Origin: Micromonospora pallida
Lineage (GTDB): Bacteria; Actinomycetota; Actinomycetes; Mycobacteriales; Micromonosporaceae
Assembly (NCBI RefSeq): GCF_900090325.1
Contig: NZ_FMHW01000002.1
Span: 4,589,001-4,653,000 of the forward strand
Length of the DNA: 64,000 bases
Direction: 5' to 3'
Position numbers and translations under genes: made by a program. Under the pieces are notes generated by a model. That model was not told the origin of the DNA and made no database searches. It saw nothing but the letters and a program-made list of their open reading frames with translations. Positions 26,038 to 35,555 of this stretch are shown here, in pieces. Each line of letters begins with the position of its first letter. The first letter of the stretch is position 1.

Positions 26038-26125
26038 CGACGGCGCGAGGGACAGCCGGGGACGGATGACCGGGCGAGGGACGACGGCGCGAGGGACGGC
26101 CGGGGACGGATGACCGGGCGAGGGA
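26038..26125. repeat. 44-bp tandem duplication
   Basis: 26038-26081 and 26082-26125 are identical except for one A/G difference. A shorter third piece follows. It sits between the sigma factor and the MauE/DoxX genes, in their leader region. Confidence 0.9.
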
Positions 26126-26190
26126 CGACCGGGGACGGTGAGCCCGGCCACGGGCCCGCCCGGGAACTATCCGACGCGACGGAGCGTCCA

Positions 26191-26715
26191 ATGATCGTGA
26201 CCCCATCCCGCACCCGGGCCGTGAGCTGGCCCCTGCTGCGTCCCTGGCTCGGCGTCGCGGCCCGGCTCGGCCTCGCCGCGGTGTGGTTCCTCGCCGGCGG
26301 CAGCAAGGTCGGCGACCTGGCCGCCTCCGGACGGGCGGTGAACGCGTACCAGGTCATGCCGTACGACCTGGCGACGGTGGTCGGCGCGGCGCTGCCCTTC
26401 GTGGAACTGGCGCTCGGCGTCCTGCTGCTGGTGGGGCTGGCGACCCGACTCGCCGCCGGGGTCTCCGCGGCGCTGCTGCTGGTCTTCGTCGCCGGCATCG
26501 CCTCCGCCTGGGCGCGTGGGCTCGCCATCGACTGCGGATGCTTCGGCGGCGGTGGGGAACTCGCCGCCGGGCAGCACCCCGCCTACCTCCCGGAGATCCT
26601 CCGGGACCTGGGTTTCCTGGCGCTCGCCGGGTTCCTGCTGATCTGGCCCCGCACCCCCGCCTCGGCGGACGGGTGGCTCGCGGGCGAACCGGCCGTGGAG
26701 GACGAGGATGAGTAG
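26191..26715 (+). CDS. MauE/DoxX-family redox-associated membrane protein
   Basis: 174 aa with four hydrophobic helices. FLAGGSKVGDLAASGRAV and YQVMPYDLATVVGAALPFVELALG match the MauE/DoxX fold, and DCGCFGGGG is a conserved cysteine pair of the subgroup that works with thioredoxin-like proteins. It overlaps the following DsbA-like gene by 8 nt, so both act in envelope thiol chemistry, probably as an electron-supply pair. Confidence 0.85.
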   Translation: MIVTPSRTRAVSWPLLRPWLGVAARLGLAAVWFLAGGSKVGDLAASGRAVNAYQVMPYDLATVVGAALPFVELALGVLLLVGLATRLAAGVSAALLLVFVAGIASAWARGLAIDCGCFGGGGELAAGQHPAYLPEILRDLGFLALAGFLLIWPRTPASADGWLAGEPAVEDEDE

Positions 26716-27421
26716 TCGCAAGGGGCAGAAGGGGGCCTCGCGGGTGGTCCGTGAACAGCTCGCCCGGGAACGGCGCCGACGCCGGATGCTCTGGACCTCG
26801 GTGGCCGCCGTGGTGGTGCTGGCCGTCGCCGGACTGATCGGCTGGAGCGTCTACGCCGGGCAGCGCTCCACCGAGTACACCGCCCCGACCGGCGCGAACG
26901 ACGCGGGCACCGGGATCGTCTCCGGTTCGGGCCCGGTCACCGTCGACGTGTACGAGGACTTCATCTGCCCGGCCTGCAAGCAGTTCGAGCAGGCCAGCGG
27001 CCCCACCCTGGACGCGCTCGTCGCGCAGGGGAAGATCCGGGTGGTGTACCACCCGGTGGCGTACCTGAACCGCTTCTCCACCACCGAGTACTCGACCCGC
27101 TCGTCGGCGGCGTCCGGCTGTGCCGCCGAGGGCGGCCGGTTCCGCGAGTACGCCAAGGCCCTCTTCGAGCGGCAGCCGCCGGAGGGCGGCGCGGGACTCA
27201 GCGACGACGAGCTGACCGAGATCGCCGCCGGAGCCGGCCTCGACCGGGACGGGTTCGCCTCCTGCCTGCGTGAGGGGACGTTCAAGCCGTGGGCCGAGCA
27301 CGTCACCGAGGAGGCGAGCCGGGACGGGATCACCGGCACCCCGACCGTGCTGGTCGACGGCGAGCCGGTGCGGAACCCGACCCCGGAGGCCATCACCGCC
27401 GCCGTCGAGGCGGCATCGTGA
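26708..27421 (+). CDS. DsbA-family thioredoxin-fold protein, membrane-anchored
   Basis: 237 aa. A basic N-terminus and one helix (~28-50) anchor it. The thioredoxin fold contains YEDFICPACKQFE with the redox pair Cys87-Cys90, an inserted helical domain, and GITGTPTVLVDG with the cis-Pro. It likely oxidises or shuffles disulfides outside the membrane. The stop overlaps the next GTG start as GTGA. Confidence 0.92.
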   Translation: MSSRKGQKGASRVVREQLARERRRRRMLWTSVAAVVVLAVAGLIGWSVYAGQRSTEYTAPTGANDAGTGIVSGSGPVTVDVYEDFICPACKQFEQASGPTLDALVAQGKIRVVYHPVAYLNRFSTTEYSTRSSAASGCAAEGGRFREYAKALFERQPPEGGAGLSDDELTEIAAGAGLDRDGFASCLREGTFKPWAEHVTEEASRDGITGTPTVLVDGEPVRNPTPEAITAAVEAAS

Positions 27422-28536
27422 CCCGTACGCTGCTGACCCGGCTGGGGTTGTCCCTGGTCGGGGCGCTCGTCGCGCTGCTGGCGACCGCCGCACCCGCCCT
27501 GGCGCACGGCGCGGACGCCCCGAACGGCAGCGACTACCGGGTCGGGGTGACCGGGCTGGCCCCGGCCCGTGACGGCGTGGACGTCCGGACCGTCGAGGCG
27601 GGCGCCCGGCTGGAACTGCGCAACCACACCGACCGTACGGTCACCGTGCTCGGCTACTCCGGCGAGCCGTACCTCCAGGTACGTCCGGACGGGGTGTACG
27701 AGAACGTCCGCTCCCCGGCGACGTACCTTAACCGGACCATCGCCGGGGAGACCGCCGTACCCGCCGACGCCGACCCCACCGCCGAGCCGTCCTGGCAGCG
27801 GGTGACCGACGAGCCGGTGGCCCGCTGGCACGACCAGCGGGCGCTGTGGCGCGAGTCCAGCCCGCCGCCGCAGGTCAGCACCGCCCCCGACCGGGAGCAC
27901 CGGGTACGCGACTGGGTGGTGCCGCTGCGCGACGGCGACGTCGCCGTGGAACTGCGCGGCACCCTGGACTGGGTGCCGCCGCCGGACGCGTACCCCTGGT
28001 GGTCGGCGGTGGCCCTCGGCGCGCTCGCGGTGGGCGGACTCGGTCTGCTGCCGGCCGGCGCGCGGTGGGGCGGGCGGGCCCTGGCCGGGCTCGGCGCGCT
28101 GCTCGCCCTGGGCGGGCTGGGCGCGGTCGCGGTCGCCGTCGGCCGCTCCCTCGACGCCGGGGCCGACGGAGCCGGCGGACTGCTCGTCGTCCTGCTGACC
28201 GGCCAGACCTGGGCGCTGATCACCGGCCTCGGCGCGGTCGCCGCCGGCGGCTGGGCGCTGACCCGGCACGCCGCCGCCGACTTCGCGCTGGCCCTGGCCG
28301 GCGCCTGCCTGGCCCTCTTCGCCGGGGTGACCAACGCGGCGGTGCTCGCCCGGTCGGTGCCCCCGCTGCCGTGGCCGGCCCAGTCCGTCCGGCTGGTGGT
28401 CACGCTGATCCTGGTCACCGGGGCGGGGGCGACCCTGGCCGGGGTGCTCCGGCTGCACGCCGCCGGTCGTGCGGTCACCGCGACGCCCCGGAGACCGTCC
28501 GGCGTCGGGCACCTGCGACCCGAGCGGGCCCGGTAG
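27418..28536 (+). CDS. secreted/membrane protein of the copper-redox group
   Basis: 372 aa from GTG 27418, which overlaps the previous stop. Signal peptide to APALAHGADAPNG (a His directly after the predicted cleavage, as in copper proteins), an extracellular beta-rich domain (~30-190, with ARLELRNHTDRTVTVLGYSGEPYLQV), then about five helices. I do not know a functional name. Its position suggests that it supports copper or thiol delivery. Confidence 0.75.
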   Translation: MTRTLLTRLGLSLVGALVALLATAAPALAHGADAPNGSDYRVGVTGLAPARDGVDVRTVEAGARLELRNHTDRTVTVLGYSGEPYLQVRPDGVYENVRSPATYLNRTIAGETAVPADADPTAEPSWQRVTDEPVARWHDQRALWRESSPPPQVSTAPDREHRVRDWVVPLRDGDVAVELRGTLDWVPPPDAYPWWSAVALGALAVGGLGLLPAGARWGGRALAGLGALLALGGLGAVAVAVGRSLDAGADGAGGLLVVLLTGQTWALITGLGAVAAGGWALTRHAAADFALALAGACLALFAGVTNAAVLARSVPPLPWPAQSVRLVVTLILVTGAGATLAGVLRLHAAGRAVTATPRRPSGVGHLRPERAR

Positions 28537-28647
28537 GGGTCGGCGCGGGACCGGGCCGGGTCGATTCCGGAGGGGGGCGATCCGGGGGCGGGGCGATCCG
28601 GGGGCGTCACGGCGCGCACCGGGCCGGAGCCCGTAGGGTCTTCGGAC

Positions 28648-29124
28648 ATGACCGCGCCGCACCGTCTCAGCCCCGGCGATCCCGCGCCGGACTTCACCCT
28701 GCCGACCGACACCGGTAACCCGCTCGCCCTGGCCGACCTGCGGGGCCGCAAGGTGATCCTGTACGCCTACCCGGCCGCGATGACCCCGGGCTGCACCAAG
28801 CAGGCCTGCGACTTCCGCGACTCGCTCGCCTCCCTCCAGGCGGCCGGGTACGAGGTGGTCGGCATCTCCCCGGACAAGCCGGAGAAGCTGGCGAAGTTCC
28901 GGGAGCGCGACGCCGTCACCTTCCCGCTGGTCTCCGACCCGGACAGGGCGGTGCTCACCGCGTACGGGGCGTTCGGCGAGAAGCAAAGCTACGGCCGGAC
29001 GGTCACCGGGGTGATCCGCTCCACCTTCGTCATCGACGAGGACGGGAAGATCGAACGGGCGCTGTACAACGTCAAGGCCACCGGCCACGTCGCCAAGCTG
29101 CGCCGCGACCTCGGCCTGGACTGA
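28648..29124 (+). CDS. bcp: thioredoxin-dependent peroxiredoxin
   Basis: 158 aa. A Bcp/PrxQ peroxiredoxin: PGDPAPDFTLPTDTG start, then MTPGCTKQACDF with peroxidatic Cys49 and resolving Cys54 five residues later. It reduces H2O2 and lipid hydroperoxides with electrons from thioredoxin. The 111-nt leader contains a direct repeat (GGCGATCCGGGGG twice, near 28577 and 28592). Confidence 0.95.
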   Translation: MTAPHRLSPGDPAPDFTLPTDTGNPLALADLRGRKVILYAYPAAMTPGCTKQACDFRDSLASLQAAGYEVVGISPDKPEKLAKFRERDAVTFPLVSDPDRAVLTAYGAFGEKQSYGRTVTGVIRSTFVIDEDGKIERALYNVKATGHVAKLRRDLGLD

Positions 29125-29204
29125 GTCGCCGTCACCGGCCGGGTCGGGCATCGCTCCTGACCCGGCGGGCCGGAACTGTCACACCGGGCCACTACCGTGC
29201 GTAC

Positions 29205-29801
29205 ATGGTCCGATACCGATACACCCAGGAGGTGCTCGCCGACGCGGCAGCACGCGCCCGCAACGTCACCGAAGTGATGCGTCTGTTGGGCGTACGGGTC
29301 AGTGGTGGCTCGCACGCCCACATCAGCCGGCAGCTCAAACGGTTCGGCGTCGACACCTCCCATTTCACGGGACAAGCTCACAACCGTGGCCGGCGTGGTC
29401 GGCGCATTCCGGCACCAGCCCTGCTGGTGAAGCTTCCCGACGGGTCTCGGCGGGTACCCGGGAGCCGACTGAAACGGGCCCTGGCTGCCATCGGGCTACC
29501 CGATGAGTGCGAGGGGTGCGGTACCGGACCGACCTGGCAGGGCGCTCCACTCACCCTTCACGTCGATCACATCAACGGCGACTTCCTGGACAACCGGCCA
29601 CACAATCTACGTCTGCTCTGCCCGAACTGCCACAGCCAGACGGCCACATACGCCGGTTCCCGACGTCCTCCCGTCGTCGCGCCTGACGTGGTTTACGATC
29701 CTGAGGCTGTCACGCCCACCGGTTACCCCATCGGGAGGCGTCTTCCGCGTCCGCCACAATGGTCGTGGAGGATGGTGGTGTACGACATCAAGGGGCCGTA
29801 G
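29205..29801 (+). CDS. HNH endonuclease with N-terminal helix-turn-helix-like domain
   Basis: 198 aa. The N-terminal ~70 residues (VTEVMRLLGVRVSGGSHAHISRQLKRFGVDTSHFTG) look like a DNA-recognition domain of the kind found in phage and mobile HNH nucleases. The HNH core has the zinc knuckle CEGCG, LHVDHINGDFLDNRPHNLRLLCPNCHSQ with the catalytic HH and the second Cys pair. A short basic tail ends in IKGP. The stop codon TAG is bases 8-10 of the tRNA-like gene at 29792, an arrangement suggesting that the two are inherited as a unit. Confidence 0.9.
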   Translation: MVRYRYTQEVLADAAARARNVTEVMRLLGVRVSGGSHAHISRQLKRFGVDTSHFTGQAHNRGRRGRRIPAPALLVKLPDGSRRVPGSRLKRALAAIGLPDECEGCGTGPTWQGAPLTLHVDHINGDFLDNRPHNLRLLCPNCHSQTATYAGSRRPPVVAPDVVYDPEAVTPTGYPIGRRLPRPPQWSWRMVVYDIKGP

Positions 29802-29866
29802 CCCAACTGGCAGGAGGCATGCGGTTTAGGTCCGTACCAGTGCGGGTTCGAATCCCGCCGGCCCTA
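29792..29866 (+). tRNA. atypical class I tRNA with UAG anticodon
   Basis: Acceptor GGGGCCG pairs with CGGCCCT (one G-U), D stem GCC/GGC with a 12-nt loop, anticodon stem TGCGG/CCGTA (one G-U) with loop TTTAGGT (anticodon TAG, reads CUA), 5-nt variable loop, T stem GCGGG/CCCGC with TTCGAAT. A leucine tRNA should have a long variable arm; this one does not. No CCA is encoded, unlike the Lys and His genes here. The first 10 bases overlap the end of the HNH gene. Amino-acid identity is unclear. Confidence 0.82.
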
Positions 29867-29929
29867 CTTCCACCACTTCAGCACCGCTTTTCCCGGCCGA
29901 GAAAACAGACCTAGGAGGCCGGGTCACCC

Positions 29930-30754
29930 TCAGGAGTCCGGGTCGATCCGGACCGGGTCGCCGACGCTCACCGTGCCGGCCGACACGGGGATGAGGTTCA
30001 GTCCGAACAGGACCTCCTGGCCGAAACGGCGGTGCCGGGCCAGGGTGCGCAGCGGCTCGTGCCCGCGTACCCCGGTCTCCTGGTCCGTGGTGGTGACCAC
30101 GCAGCGGCTGCTCGGCCCGGCGGTGCGGAAGGTGGCCGCGCCGATGTGCAGGACCCGGCCGTCCCAGCCGTCCTCGGCCCAGGCCGGTGCACCCTCCACC
30201 ACCACGTTGGGGCGGAACCGGGTCATCGGCACGGCTGCCGAACCTGCCTCGGCCAGCCAGCCGTTCAGCGCGTCGAGCGAGGCGGTGACGGTCAGCAGCA
30301 GCGGGTACGCGTCGGCGAAGCTGACCTGGTCGCCGGTGTCGTGGGTCCGTTCCCCCAGGGCGACGTGTCGGGTGGGTCGGGCGAGCCAGGCCAGCCGGAC
30401 CGGCCGGCCGAGCACGGCGGTGAGCCAGGCGTCGGCGGCCGGGCCGGCGGGGCGCGCCTCGACCGGCACTTTCCGGTGACGGAACGTGCGGACGGTGACC
30501 GGGGTGACACCGGCCGGTTCCGGCACGTCCAGGTCGGGGCGGCCGGGGCCGCGCAGCACCAGCCCGCCGGGGCGGGTGACCGGCCGCAGGGTGGTCAGCA
30601 GCGGGTGCTCCCGCTGGGTCACGCCGATGCCGTCGGCGTCGACGATCATCCAGCGCCGGTCGCCGGCCAGGCCCCAAGGTTCGACCCGGGCGACGTCGTG
30701 GTCGAGTCGGTGGCACCCCTTGACCGGGTACGTGTGGACGGACGTCAGCTTCAC
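29930..30754 (-). CDS. MOSC domain protein
   Basis: 274 aa from GTG 30754. An N-terminal MOSC beta-barrel half (YPVKGCHRLDHD, GLAGDRRWMIVD) is followed by the MOSC domain proper (RFRPNVVVEGAPAWAEDGWDG, SSRCVVTTTDQETG with the conserved Cys, LIPVSAGTVSVGDPV). Such proteins bind molybdenum cofactor or act in reducing N-hydroxylated compounds; the specific substrate is unknown. Its start overlaps the methyltransferase stop (GTGA), so both are in one transcript. Confidence 0.92.
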   Translation of the reverse strand: MKLTSVHTYPVKGCHRLDHDVARVEPWGLAGDRRWMIVDADGIGVTQREHPLLTTLRPVTRPGGLVLRGPGRPDLDVPEPAGVTPVTVRTFRHRKVPVEARPAGPAADAWLTAVLGRPVRLAWLARPTRHVALGERTHDTGDQVSFADAYPLLLTVTASLDALNGWLAEAGSAAVPMTRFRPNVVVEGAPAWAEDGWDGRVLHIGAATFRTAGPSSRCVVTTTDQETGVRGHEPLRTLARHRRFGQEVLFGLNLIPVSAGTVSVGDPVRIDPDS

Positions 30755-31584
30755 CAGGCGACACCGATGCCGTCGCCGGGGTACCAGTGGTTGATGGGGG
30801 TCTCCCGGTAGGCGAGGAAGCGCCGACCGGTGCGCTCGGCGTGGTCGGCGAGGACGTTGGTGACGGTGACGTTGTCGGTGAGCAGCATGGCGCCCGGTGC
30901 GAGCTTCGGCTCGACCGCGTCGAACTCGCGCCTCTCGTGGGTCCTGCTGTGGTCGCTGTCGTGCAGGAAGAGGTCGACCGGCCGGTCCAGTGCCTCGATG
31001 GCGGCGATGGAGTCGCCGATGACCAGGTCGACCACGTCGGACCAGGGTGCGGTACGGGCGAGGTAGCCGGCCTCGGGGTTGATGTCGAGGGAGGTGACCC
31101 GTCCGGGGTGGCCCTCGGCGGCGTTGCGCAGCAGGGCGGCGGCGAGGACGCAACTGCCGAGGCCCTTGTCCGCACCGGTCTCGACGACGTGCTCGGGGCG
31201 GCGGGCGCGGACGATGGCGTACCAGCCGACCCGGCGGGCGTAGCGGACCTGGCGGTCGGCCAGGCCGCGCCGGGCGGCATTCCGGGTGGTCTGCTCGATG
31301 TGCCGGCGCAGTTGCTCGTCGCCCTCGATTTCCTGGATGTACCGCTTGACCTGCTTGACGGGGATGTCGCAGACGACGCTGACGAGCCAGGCGAGGTGGC
31401 TCTTGCTGAGCCAGGTGAGGTCGTACGTGTAGTTGTGGTGTTCCCGTGAGGTCACCAGCCACCGGGCGGAGACCTTCAGCAGCTTGGTGTCGTACCGGGC
31501 GACCCGCACCAGCCGCTTGGGGAAGGCGGCCACGGGGGCCAGCCAGGTGCGGGCGATGGCCCGGCGAAGCTTGGTTGCGTCCAC
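30751..31584 (-). CDS. class I SAM-dependent methyltransferase
   Basis: 277 aa from GTG 31584 (the frame runs up to 31647; the region before is Ala/Pro-rich). A helical N-terminal part (~1-135) precedes the methyltransferase fold: HVVETGADKGLGS (SAM motif I), VTSLDINPEAGYL, and DLFLHDSDHSRTHERREF, which resembles the Methyltransf_24 group. Substrate unknown. Translationally coupled to the MOSC gene; divergent from the RpiR-type regulator. Confidence 0.82.
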   Translation of the reverse strand: MDATKLRRAIARTWLAPVAAFPKRLVRVARYDTKLLKVSARWLVTSREHHNYTYDLTWLSKSHLAWLVSVVCDIPVKQVKRYIQEIEGDEQLRRHIEQTTRNAARRGLADRQVRYARRVGWYAIVRARRPEHVVETGADKGLGSCVLAAALLRNAAEGHPGRVTSLDINPEAGYLARTAPWSDVVDLVIGDSIAAIEALDRPVDLFLHDSDHSRTHERREFDAVEPKLAPGAMLLTDNVTVTNVLADHAERTGRRFLAYRETPINHWYPGDGIGVAW

Positions 31585-31687
31585 GAAAGGGTTTCTACCA
31601 CCCGCGCCTGGGGCGGAGGTCGGTGCGAGTTTCGCGGTCGGCGCCAACGGGGCTCGCCGTGCCGGTGCTCACCCACCCTTGCCTGCT

Positions 31688-31697
31688 GAAAGTTTTC
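31688..31697. promoter_or_regulatory. GAAA-N2-TTTC palindrome upstream of the RpiR gene
   Basis: GAAAGTTTTC lies 18 bp before the GTG of the regulator, in an AT-richer patch (AAGTTTTCTTGCATAC) that is unusual in this GC-rich window. RpiR/MurR regulators often bind GAAA/TTTC palindromes, so this may be an autoregulatory site or shared with the methyltransferase gene. Confidence 0.5.
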
Positions 31698-31714
31698 TTG
31701 CATACAGTCAGGGG

Positions 31715-32572
31715 GTGAATGAAACGGCCACCATCACGGCGGCGCCGAGCGACCGGCTGCTGGATCTGTTCCACGGCGTCCGGCTCACCCCGACGCAACG
31801 CCGGATCGCGCACTGCCTGGTGCAGCACGCCGGCTCGGTGGCCTACCTCTCCGCCGCCGAGGTCGCCGAGCTGGCCGGGGTCAGCCAGCCGTCGGTGACC
31901 CGGTTCGCCGTCGCGCTCGGCCACGACGGCTACCCGGCGCTGCGTCGCCGGCTGCGCGAGCTGACCGCCACCGGCACGACCGGCCCGGCCGACGGGGAGA
32001 ACGAACTCCAGCGCGCCGTCCGGGCGGAGATCGCCAACCTCGACCGGCTCGCCGTCCAGCTCGCCGACCGCGAGCGGATCGCCGGGGCCGGCGCGCTGCT
32101 GGCCGCCAGCCGTCCGCTGCCGGTGCTCGGCCTACGCGCCGCCGCGCCGCTGGCCGCGTACTTCGCGTACTTCGCCGCCAAGGTGCATCCCGACGTGCGG
32201 GTGTTCGACACCGGCGGCAGCCTGCTCACCGACCGCCTCGAGCAGGCCGCCGTCGCCGGGGCGAGCGCCGTGCTGGCCTTCGTGCTGCCCCGGTATCCCC
32301 GGGAGACCCTGGACGCGCTGCGCGCCGCCCGGGAGGCCGGCCTGCGGATCGTGGCGATCACCGACTCGCCGGTGAGCCCGGCGACCGAGTACGCCGACCT
32401 GGTACTTCCCGCCGCGGTCGGCGCCGACCTGGTCTTCGACCTGCACACCGCCCCGATGGCCCTGGCCATGGTGGTGCTCCAGGCCATCTGCGACGCCGCG
32501 CCGGCGGACACGCAGGCGCGGTTGGAGGCGTTCGAGGCGTCCGCCGCCCGCCGACAGTTGTTCCTCGGGTGA
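31715..32572 (+). CDS. RpiR/MurR-type regulator (probable regulator of the hut operon)
   Basis: 285 aa from GTG 31715. An N-terminal HTH_6 domain ([40 protein letters not shown]) and a C-terminal SIS domain (~125-255; [56 protein letters not shown]). It sits 14 bp upstream of hutU and points the same way. Members of this family that regulate histidine use respond to pathway intermediates; here the ligand is inferred from position. Confidence 0.88.
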   Translation: MNETATITAAPSDRLLDLFHGVRLTPTQRRIAHCLVQHAGSVAYLSAAEVAELAGVSQPSVTRFAVALGHDGYPALRRRLRELTATGTTGPADGENELQRAVRAEIANLDRLAVQLADRERIAGAGALLAASRPLPVLGLRAAAPLAAYFAYFAAKVHPDVRVFDTGGSLLTDRLEQAAVAGASAVLAFVLPRYPRETLDALRAAREAGLRIVAITDSPVSPATEYADLVLPAAVGADLVFDLHTAPMALAMVVLQAICDAAPADTQARLEAFEASAARRQLFLG

Positions 32573-32586
32573 AAGGAGATCCCGCG

Positions 32587-34236
<1,650 letters not shown>

Positions 34237-34287
34237 GAGGGGACCCTTGTTCATCGAAAACGCCCTGCAGGGGTCCCCTGCTACCAC
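34237..34287. repeat. dispersed palindromic repeat, copy 1
   Basis: GGGGACCC and GGGGTCCCCTGCTACCACC arms flank an A-rich core (CATCGAAAACG), with the same right arm as the copies at 48638 and 62930. It lies between hutU and the M20 amidohydrolase and overlaps the latter's possible TTG start at 34247. It is followed by ACCACCGCA-type triplets. Confidence 0.85.
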
Positions 34288-35500
34288 CGCAACCACCGCA
34301 ACCACCGCCAGCACCGCCCGCTTCCGGGTGCTGTGGGACGAGATCGCGCCGATCGGGCGGGACGCCCGCACCGGCGGCTACCTGCGGTACGCGCTGACCG
34401 AGCCGGAGCAGCGGCTGCGGGAATGGTTCCGGGCCCAGGCCGAGCGGCGGGGCATGCCGGTCACCGACGACGGCAACGGCAATCTCTTCGCCCGCTGGGG
34501 TGACCCGGACGCCGCCGACGCCGTGCTCACCGGCAGCCACTTCGACTCGGTGCCGCACGGCGGGGCGTACGACGGGCCGCTCGGCATCGTCAGCGCCTTC
34601 CTCGCCGTGGACGAGCTGCGCGCCGCCGGGGTCGCCCCGGCCCGGCCGCTCGTGGTCGGCGCGTTCGTCGAGGAGGAGGGGGGCCGGTTCGGCGTACCGT
34701 GTCTGGGATCGCGGCTGCTCACCGGGGCGCTGACGCCCGAGCGCGCGGCCGGGCTGCGGGACGCCGACGGGGTGAGTTTCGCCGAGGCGTTCGGCGGCCA
34801 GCCGGCCGGGGCCCGACCGGACCTGCTCGCCGGGTTCGGCGCCTTCGTCGAGCTGCATGTGGAGCAGGGGCGCGCGCTGGTCGACCGGGACGCGTCGGTC
34901 GCGGTGGCGACCGCGATCTGGCCGCACGGCCGCTGGCGGCTCGACTTCACCGGCGAGCCGAACCACGCCGGTACGACCCGGATGGCCGACCGCCGCGACC
35001 CGATGCTCACCTACGCGTTCACCGTGCTGGCGGCGAACAAGGAGGCGCGGCTGCGCGGGGCGCACGCCACCATGGGTCGGGTCCACGCCGAGCCGAACGC
35101 CACCAACGCGATCCCGGCCCGGGTGACCGGCTGGCTGGACGCGCGGGCCGCCGAGACGGACACGCTCACCGGGCTGGTGGAGGCGGTCCACGCCAAGGCC
35201 GTCGAGCGGGCCCGCCGGGACGGCACCGAGGTGACCCTTGCCGAGGAGTCGGCGACCCCGCTGGTCGGTTTCGACGCGGACCTGGGCACGCGGCTGGCGG
35301 CGCTGCTCGACGCGCCGACGTTGCCCACCGCGGCCGGGCACGACGCCGGGGTACTGGCCGGGCACCTGCCGACCGCGATGCTCTTCGTCCGCAACCCGAC
35401 GGGGGTGTCGCACTCCCCCGCCGAAACGGCCACCGACGCCGACTGCGCCGCCGGGGTGGCCGCCCTGGCCCGGGTGCTGGAGGAGCTGACGTGCGCCTGA
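34247..35500 (+). CDS. M20-family amidohydrolase in the hut operon
   Basis: 417 aa if TTG 34247 is the start; GTG 34328 gives 390 aa and is closer to relatives. M20 zinc hydrolase of the allantoate amidohydrolase/N-carbamoyl type: DDGNGNLFARWG, LTGSHFDSVPHGGAYDGPLGIVSA (metal His and Asp), EEEGGRFGVPCLGSRLLTG, ELHVEQGR, TGEPNHAGTTRM, AGHDAGVLA. Placed between hutU and hutF. Since hutG is missing, it may hydrolyse N-formylglutamate made by HutF; that is inference. The first ~27 codons come from the palindromic repeat and a Thr-Ala repeat. Confidence 0.88.
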   Translation: MFIENALQGSPATTATTATTASTARFRVLWDEIAPIGRDARTGGYLRYALTEPEQRLREWFRAQAERRGMPVTDDGNGNLFARWGDPDAADAVLTGSHFDSVPHGGAYDGPLGIVSAFLAVDELRAAGVAPARPLVVGAFVEEEGGRFGVPCLGSRLLTGALTPERAAGLRDADGVSFAEAFGGQPAGARPDLLAGFGAFVELHVEQGRALVDRDASVAVATAIWPHGRWRLDFTGEPNHAGTTRMADRRDPMLTYAFTVLAANKEARLRGAHATMGRVHAEPNATNAIPARVTGWLDARAAETDTLTGLVEAVHAKAVERARRDGTEVTLAEESATPLVGFDADLGTRLAALLDAPTLPTAAGHDAGVLAGHLPTAMLFVRNPTGVSHSPAETATDADCAAGVAALARVLEELTCA

Positions 35501-35555
35501 TCTGGCCGCTGACCGGGCGCTGCCCGGCCGTCATCCCCAGCGGTGGGGCGACGGC

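Noticed and set aside
29792..29866. standard tRNA-Leu or amber-suppressor tRNA
   Set aside because: The variable loop is 5 nt, so it is not class II Leu; anticodon UAG reads CUA, whereas a UAG suppressor would need CUA.
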